From an uncultured Sulfurovum sp. (GTDB lineage Bacteria > Campylobacterota > Campylobacteria > Campylobacterales > Sulfurovaceae): 64,000 nt of DNA. Shown here one piece after another: positions 36,147 through 44,028 of the stretch (positions are counted from its first letter, which is position 1; each line of letters opens with the position of its first letter). The DNA lies in the NCBI GenBank assembly GCA_902727895.1, contig CACVAP010000086.1:124001-188000 (forward strand), in the 5' to 3' direction. The position numbers were made by a program, and so were the translations under genes. The notes below the pieces were generated by a model, which saw only the letters and a program-made list of their open reading frames with translations, was not told where the DNA came from and did no database searches.

Positions 36147-37367
36147 TTAGTTCTGCCAACTTGTATCACAAGACTCTTCTAGTCTTATTTGGTCTTCAAA
36201 TGTTTCACGTTCACGAATTAAATAGTCTTTTCCATCTAATATCGCAACTTCAGCTGCACGTCCACGCGTATTATAATTACTTGCCATGGTAAAACCATAA
36301 GCACCAGCAGAATGAACAACCAATACATCATTGTGTTCCATAATAGGAAGTTCCACATCTTTACCTAAAAAGTCTCCACTTTCACAAACAGGACCTACAA
36401 TATCAGCTTTAGACGTCTCACCCTCTTTTTGAACAGCTTCAATCTTATGGTAAGCATTGTAAAGACTTGGGCGCAATAAGTCATTCATTCCACCATCAAT
36501 AACCACAAAGCGCTTATCACCATTCACTTTTTCATAAAGTACTTTGGTTAAAAAGATTCCTGAGTTCGCCATCATGTATCGTCCTGGTTCAGAAAGAATG
36601 GTAACATCAAGCCCTTTAATTTGACTAAGAATTGCAGTTGCATAATCAGCAGGAGCAATAGTTACTTCATCATCATAAACAACCCCTATTCCTCCACCAA
36701 CATCAAAGAATTTAATCTCAATTCCAATAGCATCTAAAGAACGTACTAAGTCAGCTACTATGCCACAAGCTTCTCTAATTGGTGCTAATTCAGTTAATTG
36801 AGACCCAATATGAAAATGAATCCCTACTGGACTTAAATTTTTAGATTTTTTAGAATAAATGTACATACGTTTTGCAGAGTCTAAACTCACACCAAATTTA
36901 TTTTCATGTAAACCTGTTGAAATGTATGGATGTGTCTTAGGGTCAACATTTGGATTAACTCTAATAGAAATTCGTGCTTCAATATCAAGCTCTTTAGCTA
37001 TCATTTCTACACGCTTCATCTCAGCTTCACTCTCAAGGTTAATCAGTAAAATATCTTCTTGTAAAGCTTCTCTAATCTCAGCATCTTTTTTACCAACACC
37101 CGAAAAAATAATCTTATATCTTTTCACGCCAGCTTTTAAAGCACGTCTAACCTCACCAATACTCACACAGTCAGCACCAGCACCAAGGTTTGCTAGGTGA
37201 CGAATAACAGCTAAGTTAGAGTTTGATTTAACAGCATACGCTACTAAAGATTTTTTACCAGAAAAAGCATCTTTTAGCTCATCATATCGGTTTGTAATAT
37301 TATTAAAATCATACACATAAAGTGGTGTATTATATTTTTCTACTAAAGTTTTAATATCTACGCTCAT
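36147..37367 (-). CDS. lysA: Diaminopimelate decarboxylase
   Basis: This 406-residue PLP enzyme makes lysine from meso-diaminopimelate. The cofactor lysine is K47 in AYAVKSNSN; the GGGIGV phosphate loop, EPGRYMM and CESGDFLGKD motifs are present. It heads the lysA-pheA-hisC-dxs run. Confidence 0.96.
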   Translation of the reverse strand: MSVDIKTLVEKYNTPLYVYDFNNITNRYDELKDAFSGKKSLVAYAVKSNSNLAVIRHLANLGAGADCVSIGEVRRALKAGVKRYKIIFSGVGKKDAEIREALQEDILLINLESEAEMKRVEMIAKELDIEARISIRVNPNVDPKTHPYISTGLHENKFGVSLDSAKRMYIYSKKSKNLSPVGIHFHIGSQLTELAPIREACGIVADLVRSLDAIGIEIKFFDVGGGIGVVYDDEVTIAPADYATAILSQIKGLDVTILSEPGRYMMANSGIFLTKVLYEKVNGDKRFVVIDGGMNDLLRPSLYNAYHKIEAVQKEGETSKADIVGPVCESGDFLGKDVELPIMEHNDVLVVHSAGAYGFTMASNYNTRGRAAEVAILDGKDYLIRERETFEDQIRLEESCDTSWQN

Positions 37368-37427
37368 AAGTAAATCCCATTGTTATAATTGTCGCGATTC
37401 TATCTAAATGTTGGTTACAGATGGGTT

Positions 37428-38483
37428 TTATATTCTTTTTTGAGATTGTCCTAAGCTATAAAGTGCATATATCCATAAAAGGACGACGGGTAATATAATT
37501 GCTAATTCAGGACTTAATATTCCATTTTTTCCGATACTCTGAAAAGAAAAAAGCATTCCCCAAACAAATAAAGTACCACCAATGGCTTTTGTGGTCGTCA
37601 TTGCAATGTTCATATACCTAGCATGAAAAGGAAAAGTAAAAAGTAAAATCATCAGTAAAGCAATAGAGAACAGAGGCATTACCACTTTTCCATATATATC
37701 GGCTCTTAATGTGTGTGTTTCCAAGTCTTGATTGTTTAAAAGTTGTATCGCCTTAATATTTTCATATAAAGTTAATACTTTACCATCATAAATAGATTTT
37801 AAAATTTTAGGTTGATACTCTTTTAAGGTATATAATATTCCTACATTTTCAACTTGTAAACGCTGTTTTCCATCTTCATCTATAACTATTGTCTTTTTTA
37901 ACGCATTCGTAGCTACCCATTCATGAATATTATACCAAGCTTCTTTAGCTGTAAATGTTTCAGTGACCTTATTGTTCTTCATTTTAAATATTGTTAAATT
38001 TTCAAGTTTATATTTTTTTGGGATTAATGCCCCAATATAAACAAAACTATCATCATATTTAAAAAAAAGGTCTCTGGTTTCACTAACATCATAAGAATTT
38101 GAAAATAACTGTTTTGCAGAATCACGTGCTGTTGAAAAAGAGGTAAAATAAAGTGATACAAAAAACAAATACGTCAACATACCAACAACAAAGAAGGGTT
38201 TAAAGAGTTCTTTTCTAGTCACCCCTAAGGCATACATAGCAGAAATAGAGTTTTGTTTAACAAAGGATATTTTTGTCCAAACTCCCCCAAAAACTATGGC
38301 TAAAGGAAAAAGTAAAGAGAGTGCTTCTTGCCATTTAAAAAAAACATATAATACTTTAACATTAAAAGAAGAGAGAGAGGTAGCATTCATAAGAAAGTCT
38401 AAACCAGCAAAAAGTCCTGAAAGACCTAAAAGAATAATTAACATATTTTTTAAATAATGAAAGGCAACATATTTAAAAAGCAT
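37428..38483 (-). CDS. LptF/LptG-family LPS-transport permease
   Basis: This is a 351-residue YjgP/YjgQ protein. Membrane helices lie near 12-32 and 53-75, with further ones near 100-120 and three between about 270 and 345. The large middle part is the periplasmic beta-jellyroll region. With LptB these permeases pull lipopolysaccharide from the inner membrane. It lies between pth (5-base gap) and lysA, the position of the Campylobacter LptG-like gene. LptF versus LptG is not decided. Confidence 0.85.
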   Translation of the reverse strand: MLFKYVAFHYLKNMLIILLGLSGLFAGLDFLMNATSLSSFNVKVLYVFFKWQEALSLLFPLAIVFGGVWTKISFVKQNSISAMYALGVTRKELFKPFFVVGMLTYLFFVSLYFTSFSTARDSAKQLFSNSYDVSETRDLFFKYDDSFVYIGALIPKKYKLENLTIFKMKNNKVTETFTAKEAWYNIHEWVATNALKKTIVIDEDGKQRLQVENVGILYTLKEYQPKILKSIYDGKVLTLYENIKAIQLLNNQDLETHTLRADIYGKVVMPLFSIALLMILLFTFPFHARYMNIAMTTTKAIGGTLFVWGMLFSFQSIGKNGILSPELAIILPVVLLWIYALYSLGQSQKRI

Positions 38484-38488
38484 CTGAA

Positions 38489-39052
38489 TTATTCTTTAAA
38501 CGATTTAAGTGAGTATTTTGATTTTACCTCATTAAGCGTGTTTGTTCTCAATTCTTTTACAGCGTGTGCTGTATGTTTAATCCAAGGATTTAATATTTTA
38601 TTTTCTTCATCTGAAAAATCATGTAAAACATAGTCTGCGACTTGTGACTTATATTCTGGCTTATCAACACCCATTCGTACACGCGTATAGTCTTTTCCAA
38701 TCATCGCATCTATAGAACGTAAACCATTATGACCACCATGTCCACCACCTGTTTTAAAGCGCAATGCCGAAAAAGGTAAATCTATGTCATCATGAATAAC
38801 AATAATATCTTCTAGTTCTATTTTGTAAAAGTTTTTTACAGCTTGTACCGAATCACCTGATAAATTCATATAAGTTGTGGGTTTTAAAAGTAAAAGATTG
38901 GGAGCTTTAAAAAGTTCGCCCTGAAAAGAGCTTTTGGAGATTTCATTGGCTCCAAAGTCAGCGACTAAATTGTCAATGACTTTAAAACCTATGTTATGTC
39001 GTGTATCTTCGTATTGTCTTCCTGGGTTACCAAGTCCTACAATTAACAACAT
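38489..39052 (-). CDS. pth: Peptidyl-tRNA hydrolase
   Basis: This 187-residue enzyme frees tRNAs from stalled peptidyl-tRNA. LIVGLGNPGRQYEDTRHNIGF carries the catalytic H20 and N21 in RHNIGF; GGGHGGHNGLRSI is the second conserved block. It follows the L25 gene by 15 bases, the typical rplY-pth pairing. Confidence 0.97.
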   Translation of the reverse strand: MLLIVGLGNPGRQYEDTRHNIGFKVIDNLVADFGANEISKSSFQGELFKAPNLLLLKPTTYMNLSGDSVQAVKNFYKIELEDIIVIHDDIDLPFSALRFKTGGGHGGHNGLRSIDAMIGKDYTRVRMGVDKPEYKSQVADYVLHDFSDEENKILNPWIKHTAHAVKELRTNTLNEVKSKYSLKSFKE

Positions 39053-39067
39053 ATTTATACGCTAAAC

Positions 39068-39604
39068 TTATTTAGCTTTAATTACACCAACAACAGCAAC
39101 GTCTGGTCTGTCCATTAGTCTACATTCAGCTGGAACTTCCATATCTCTAATAAGAATAGATTCATCTCTGTCAAGGTCACTTACATCAAGAGTAAATAGA
39201 TTAGGGATGTTTTCAATAGCACCTCTAACTTTTAGTCTTTTCTTTTGTAACATAAGAACACCTTTATTCTTAATACCCTTAGCTAAACCTGTAGTTTCAA
39301 CTGGTACTAGGAAGTTTGTTACTTGCCCTGGTACAGCAACACGTAAATCTACATGCTTAACATCACCATTTACTGGGTGAAGTTGATATTCTTGAATAAC
39401 TGTTTTAAACTCTGTACCTGCAACTGTAAATGAAAGTGTTAATCCACCTTTAGCTCTTACGGCTTTTAGAAAATCACCTCTTTTAAACGCAGCTTGTACA
39501 TTCTCTACACCATTAGCGTAGATGTTAGCTGTTAGATAACCATCTCGTCTTAACTTCTTAGCTGAAGCCGATCCGATACTCTCTCTAGTAATACCTTCTA
39601 ACAT
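39068..39604 (-). CDS. rplY: Ribosomal protein L25/general stress protein Ctc
   Basis: This is a 178-residue long-form L25 (TL5/Ctc type) that binds 5S rRNA. The N-terminal L25 domain (1-90) includes LRRDGYLTANIYANG and QLHPVNGDVKHVDL; the C-terminal TL5 beta domain follows with GVLMLQKKRLKVRG. It is directly upstream of pth. Confidence 0.95.
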   Translation of the reverse strand: MLEGITRESIGSASAKKLRRDGYLTANIYANGVENVQAAFKRGDFLKAVRAKGGLTLSFTVAGTEFKTVIQEYQLHPVNGDVKHVDLRVAVPGQVTNFLVPVETTGLAKGIKNKGVLMLQKKRLKVRGAIENIPNLFTLDVSDLDRDESILIRDMEVPAECRLMDRPDVAVVGVIKAK

Positions 39605-39652
39605 ATTTGATCCTTAAATTAAAAATTAGAGCGAATTCTAACTAACTTTTAA

Positions 39653-40492
39653 TTAAGACTTCGTAATTTTCTTGTATGTTTCCCTAAATACTTTAACTAC
39701 TGAGCTATCATCGTTTTCTTTTCTCAACTTATCCACAACTTCTTTCTCCAAGCTTTCCTCATCCACCTTCACTTCACTCATAGTTCTTTTAGCTTTTAAC
39801 TCACTGTTTTTATGTTTTAATTCAACGATTTCTTTTTGATATATTTCCAATTGTTCTTCAATCTTCAGAAATTGATCCTTAGAAATTATAAATTCAGAAT
39901 CAGCTTTTCCAGCTTCATATAATTTTAGTTCTTTTTCAAGATCAGCTATGTTTTTTTGGTAAACATTAATCTTCTCTTCTTGAGTCTTACTAAGTAAAGT
40001 TAACTTCTCAATTTCTTGATCTAAATTTTTTAAAACTTGCTTATAATTCCTCTCATTTTCTTCCATTTTATTTTCAGAATGTACCAATACTTCTTCAAAA
40101 GAGAGTAATTCTTTAAGTCTCTCATTATCAACTTTTTTTAACTTTTTAAGTTCCAACTGTAGCAGACTATTCTCATGCTTTAAATTTATACTATCATCTG
40201 TATTATCTACTTTATGTTGCAATGTAGTTAATAACGAAGTCTTCTCAGCCAATCCCTTTTGTGAATTCTCGAAATCATTAGAGAGTCGTTCAAACATAAG
40301 CTTTTCATCGCGAAACTTTTTTTCTAATTTCTCAATCATATTATTTCGTTCAAAAATAATAGCAGAGAAAGAGTCTTCCTTCATATTATATTTTCTTGAA
40401 TAAAATAATTTAGACAATAACCAAGCCACAATAAATCCTAATGCCATTGCAGCTACAAGCCATGATGTCATTTTCAACATAAGTTCTATCAT
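39653..40492 (-). CDS. Membrane-anchored coiled-coil protein
   Basis: This 279-residue protein has one N-terminal membrane segment (about 9-31), followed by a long, almost uninterrupted heptad-rich coiled coil (50-240) dominated by lysine, glutamate and leucine. No enzymatic motif is seen. It lies between a small exported protein gene and rplY. A structural or scaffolding role in the envelope is possible but not shown. Confidence 0.72.
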   Translation of the reverse strand: MIELMLKMTSWLVAAMALGFIVAWLLSKLFYSRKYNMKEDSFSAIIFERNNMIEKLEKKFRDEKLMFERLSNDFENSQKGLAEKTSLLTTLQHKVDNTDDSINLKHENSLLQLELKKLKKVDNERLKELLSFEEVLVHSENKMEENERNYKQVLKNLDQEIEKLTLLSKTQEEKINVYQKNIADLEKELKLYEAGKADSEFIISKDQFLKIEEQLEIYQKEIVELKHKNSELKAKRTMSEVKVDEESLEKEVVDKLRKENDDSSVVKVFRETYKKITKS

Positions 40493-40521
40493 TTTTTTCT
40501 CCTTATTTCAATTCGTTTCTA

Positions 40522-40701
40522 TTAGTAGGTGTATTTATAAGAAGTTCTATCACGTAATACAATCTCTGGTTTACTATTGAACTTTATACTTGATGCTATT
40601 TCTACTTTACTATAAAATTGAGAAGCATTAAGAGAAATACATGAAAAAATCAACAAGGTACCCAAGCTAATCCCCATAGTTATAATTGAACCAATCTTCA
40701 T
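40522..40701 (-). CDS. Small exported protein, 59 residues
   Basis: This short reading frame has ATG at 40701 preceded by an AGGATT ribosome site. The first 26 residues (MKIGSIITMG...SLNA) form a signal peptide. The mature part of about 33 residues is basic and tyrosine-rich (ending TSYKYTY) with no cysteine. It is preceded by a 70-base A+T-rich gap after pilT and followed 29 bases later by the coiled-coil gene. Function unknown; the ribosome site and signal peptide argue that it is translated. Confidence 0.55.
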   Translation of the reverse strand: MKIGSIITMGISLGTLLIFSCISLNASQFYSKVEIASSIKFNSKPEIVLRDRTSYKYTY

Positions 40702-40771
40702 AATAATCCTTAAATAATTAATAATTGTTTAATTATATTATAAAAAGTTTTAAAATAAGTATAAATTTATT

Positions 40772-41908
40772 CTATTCAAGCTCTTTTAAATCAAATATAT
40801 CTAGAGAAGTATTGTCTTCATTATTATTCACCTTTTCATTAGCATGTACATCATCTAGCTTTAATTTCATATCAGAAGGATTCGTAGCATGTTCAAACAC
40901 TACCTCATCTGAAATCTTTTTATCTCGATATAAACTAATTAATGCCTGATCAAATGATTGTGAACCATAAATTTCACTACCCTCTTCAATAGTATCCAAT
41001 AACTCACTATCTCTATTTTGAGCTATTAAATCAACTATTCTTGGTGTCTGTATCATAATTTCAAGTGCTGCAGCTCTTTTACCATCTATGGTCTTAACTA
41101 ATCGTTGACAAATTACCCCTGAGAGAACAGAAGCCAAAGTAATACGAATTCTATTTTGCTCTTCTTGAGGAAACATACCAATAATTCTATTGATGGTCTC
41201 TTTTGCATCAAGTGTGTGTAAGGTAGAAAATACCAAGTGACCCGTATTCGCAGCATGTAAAGCAATCTCAATCGTCTCCAAGTCACGCATCTCACCAACC
41301 AAAATAATATCGGGGTCTTCACGTAATGCACCTTTAAGAGCATTGGCAAAAGATAGTGTATCTTGCCCTACCCCTCTTTGCGAAACAAGTGACTCTTTGT
41401 CTGGGTGTACAAACTCAACTGGATCTTCCACCGTTATGATGTGCTTTTTCATTGTAGAGTTAATATGATTTAGCATTGCTGCCAAAGTTGTAGACTTACC
41501 TGAACCCGTAACACCAGTAACCAATATGAGTCCTCTATGCATTTCAGATAATTCTGAAATCACTGCTGGTAACTTCAACTCTTCTAGAGTCAAGATTTTT
41601 ACAGGAATAATTCTCATAACAGCCGAAAGTCCATCAAGCTGATAAAAAAAGTTTACACGAAAACGATTGTTCTCATCTAAAACATAAGTACAATCTAACT
41701 CTTTAGTCGTTGTTAACTGCTCATATTGTTCTTTTGTTAAAATTGCTTGAGCTATGCCATCTAACTCCTCATGAGAAATTTTTTTATCCCCCAACTTAAG
41801 TAAGTCACCACTTACACGTAAACGAATAATAGAGCCAGATTTTAAATGTAAATCACTCCCTCCATTATGCACAAGATTTTTAAGATAGAACTGTAGTTTT
41901 TTTTCCAT
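40772..41908 (-). CDS. Type IV pilus retraction ATPase, PilU/PilT-like
   Basis: This 378-residue secretion ATPase has the PilT-class GSDLHL at 17-22, Walker A GVTGSGKST at 132-140, an Asp box, Walker B with LVGEMRDLETIEIAL near 203, and HTLDA. The C-terminal FDQALISLYRDKKISDEVVFEHA segment resembles PilU more than PilT, which instead carries an AIRNLIRE motif; I do not see that motif. It powers pilus retraction at the inner-membrane base. Single gene, no pilin genes adjacent. Confidence 0.85.
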   Translation of the reverse strand: MEKKLQFYLKNLVHNGGSDLHLKSGSIIRLRVSGDLLKLGDKKISHEELDGIAQAILTKEQYEQLTTTKELDCTYVLDENNRFRVNFFYQLDGLSAVMRIIPVKILTLEELKLPAVISELSEMHRGLILVTGVTGSGKSTTLAAMLNHINSTMKKHIITVEDPVEFVHPDKESLVSQRGVGQDTLSFANALKGALREDPDIILVGEMRDLETIEIALHAANTGHLVFSTLHTLDAKETINRIIGMFPQEEQNRIRITLASVLSGVICQRLVKTIDGKRAAALEIMIQTPRIVDLIAQNRDSELLDTIEEGSEIYGSQSFDQALISLYRDKKISDEVVFEHATNPSDMKLKLDDVHANEKVNNNEDNTSLDIFDLKELE

Positions 41909-41981
41909 TATATATACTTTATTAAAATTTTATTAAAGTATATCATAAGTATTTTAATTAATATTCCTATAAAATAAAAAC

Positions 41982-42269
41982 CTATTTCTTCTCATCCATT
42001 TTACCAATAGCGCAAGAGACAAAACTCTTAGCTGTTGTTCCAACCGTTTGAAACGTAGAAAGTTCATCTGTAGTCAAAGGGTAACCCAAAGAACGAAGCT
42101 TTAATTTTAATACTTCCATTTGCCCCTCTTCTACCTCAAGTGTAATTTTTCGTGGTTCAACTTCAAGGTTAACTTCTACTTCACCAAAATCTTGGGCTAA
42201 AGCTTTTTTCAAAGTACCTGCACATCCACCACACTTTACATTTTTTACTTCAAATGTTTGTTTCATCAT
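41982..42269 (-). CDS. HMA-domain heavy-metal-binding protein
   Basis: This is a 95-residue CopZ-like protein. The HMA fold covers about 1-68 with the metal site C13 and C16 in KCGGCAG. A further cysteine, in FVSCAIG near the end, is outside the fold. Such proteins carry copper or similar ions to P-type ATPases, but none is next to it here. An AAAGGATAG ribosome site precedes two consecutive ATG codons. Confidence 0.85.
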   Translation of the reverse strand: MMKQTFEVKNVKCGGCAGTLKKALAQDFGEVEVNLEVEPRKITLEVEEGQMEVLKLKLRSLGYPLTTDELSTFQTVGTTAKSFVSCAIGKMDEKK

Positions 42270-42315
42270 CTATCCTTTTCTTCTAAAGTTAAAGTCTATA
42301 TGTTAAACTCCAACC

Positions 42316-42669
42316 ATGAAAACTATATTATACATTCTAACACTTCTCGCCATAATTATTACTTTAGCTTTAGGCTTAGAACAATCCTTAGCATTTGGCT
42401 ATCTAGCTTTTGCTATTGTTCCTTACTTAACTACCCTTTATATTCTAAAAATATCAAACCACCCTACAGCTAAATACACAGCTTATGCAACAGCAATTTT
42501 TATTATTTTCGTAGGACTTTACTTTTTAATAGACACAACCTACATGGAAGATAACCTAGAACATAAATTTTCTTTTTTATTTATACCTATGTGGCAATTA
42601 ACGATGTTACTCGTTTCGGGGTTGGTGGTTTATTTTAGTAATGGGAAAGAGACTTCAAATAGCTTATAG
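42316..42669 (+). CDS. Four-helix membrane protein
   Basis: This 117-residue protein is almost wholly hydrophobic, with membrane helices near 2-20, 23-44, 52-74 and 88-108. No known motif. It is transcribed away from the HMA gene across a 46-base gap, and no partner gene follows on its strand. Function not recognised. Confidence 0.65.
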   Translation: MKTILYILTLLAIIITLALGLEQSLAFGYLAFAIVPYLTTLYILKISNHPTAKYTAYATAIFIIFVGLYFLIDTTYMEDNLEHKFSFLFIPMWQLTMLLVSGLVVYFSNGKETSNSL

Positions 42670-42692
42670 GAATTCTTTTTTATTAACTACAG

Positions 42693-43100
42693 CTAGTTTC
42701 GTATGGCTTTAATACAACAATCAACAGCTAATTCTTTGTCTAGCTTATTTGTAGCAATAAATAACATAAATTTTGTTTTTTCTTTTTGAGATACATCACT
42801 ATTAAAAGAAGAACCATTAATGTGAAGAAAGAATTCAAAGGCACTTAAAGCTACTCTTTTATTTCCATCAGGGAATGCTTGAGATTGTTCAATTCTCATT
42901 AAAATATAAATTGCTTTATCACAAAGTGTAGGATAAAGCTCTTTTCCAAAAACATATTGGTCTATATTTTCAAGAATAGACTGTAAGTGACTTTCTTTAT
43001 TAGCTGGTAAAGGTAAATATTCTTGTCCATCATTTTGCAAAATTTTAAAATGGAATAATTTTAATTGAGTAAGAGTTACTTGCTTATACTTTTTATGCAA
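42693..43100 (-). CDS. Fic/Doc-like protein lacking the catalytic histidine
   Basis: This is a 135-residue protein of Doc size. The Fic core reads QAFPDGNKR at 74-82, whereas the active family motif starts with histidine (HxFxD/E-GN-K/R). Here glutamine Q74 takes its place; the codon is CAA, and the reading frame around it is intact. Without the histidine, AMP- or phosphate-transfer should be lost, so this may be an inactive toxin, a variant enzyme or a regulator. It overlaps the upstream partner gene by 8 bases. Confidence 0.78.
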   Translation of the reverse strand: MHKKYKQVTLTQLKLFHFKILQNDGQEYLPLPANKESHLQSILENIDQYVFGKELYPTLCDKAIYILMRIEQSQAFPDGNKRVALSAFEFFLHINGSSFNSDVSQKEKTKFMLFIATNKLDKELAVDCCIKAIRN

Positions 43101-43602
43101 GTGCTTCTAAGACCTCTTGATTATTAGAGATAAAAGTATTCATAAACTTTGATGCTGCATCTGCTTCTTTAGCTCTTGGTAAATATTCATTTATAAACTT
43201 AATAGCACCATTATTCAACTCTATCAATTCATCTAATTTTGAAGATAAAGAGGGATAGCCCTTAAAATGTCTTTTCCCTCGTATATATTCTTTATCAAAT
43301 TCTTTTTTTATATTCAATAATTCATTTATTGCAAAAAATAAATTATCACTATCTTCTACTTCCCATCTATCGAAATTATTAATAAAAACTTCTTGTGCTA
43401 AAGGAATATTTTTTCTCTGAGACTCAAGAAAAGTTACTAGAAAATCATTTGTTTCATTTTTGAGTTTCTCTGAAACCTTTACATACTTATTCTTACTTTT
43501 CTCAATTTTATAAATTGGTTGTTTAGCAATAATCTTTTGATAATCTTCTAATGATACATCACTACTATTTATAGCTAATGCACTTAAAGCTTCTGTAAGC
43601 AT
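43093..43602 (-). CDS. Helical partner protein of the Fic/Doc-like gene
   Basis: This 169-residue soluble helical protein was not recognised as a known antitoxin (Phd is about half this length). It contains charged helices (ELLNIKKEFDKEYIRGKRHFKG) and no DNA-binding motif that I can identify. It overlaps the Fic-like gene by 8 bases, the layout of a toxin-antitoxin pair with the partner first. A role as inhibitor is inference from position. Confidence 0.6.
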   Translation of the reverse strand: MLTEALSALAINSSDVSLEDYQKIIAKQPIYKIEKSKNKYVKVSEKLKNETNDFLVTFLESQRKNIPLAQEVFINNFDRWEVEDSDNLFFAINELLNIKKEFDKEYIRGKRHFKGYPSLSSKLDELIELNNGAIKFINEYLPRAKEADAASKFMNTFISNNQEVLEALA

Positions 43603-43755
43603 TTATTAATCCTTTCATATTTTAAAGAGTTTTACTCTATTATAACTTATAATCACTTTATAGAAGAAATATAGCTATAGAGGTTCAAACCTAATTTTTC
43701 ACCCACTCCTAAAAATAAATATGTTATATTCAAACAAATAACTATAGGAGTAATC

Positions 43756-43983
43756 ATGCAAACCCTTAAAATAGAAGTTAGCAATAGTATCTATGAACAT
43801 ATCATCTTTTTTTTGCAAAGTTTACCTAAAAACCTCATCAATATTTCATATGAAAACAATACAAAAGAGATACCTAAGGACTCTATTAAAAACCAAATGG
43901 AAGAACTCTTTAAAAACTCTAATATTAATACATTTAAAGAAATAAAAGATCCAGTTTCTTGGCAACAAAGTATACGTAACTAA
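43756..43983 (+). CDS. Small antitoxin-like protein
   Basis: This is a 75-residue protein beginning MQTLKIEVSNSIYEHIIFFLQSLP, the short beta-strand/helix start seen in antitoxins of RelE/ParE-type pairs in Campylobacterota, and ending in KDPVSWQQSIRN. A TAGGAG ribosome site precedes it. No toxin gene follows; dnaE starts 45 bases later on the same strand. It may be an orphan antitoxin. Assignment is tentative. Confidence 0.5.
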   Translation: MQTLKIEVSNSIYEHIIFFLQSLPKNLINISYENNTKEIPKDSIKNQMEELFKNSNINTFKEIKDPVSWQQSIRN

Positions 43984-44028
43984 TACATAATTTTAACATT
44001 TTAAGAATAAGATACAAAAGGCAAACCC

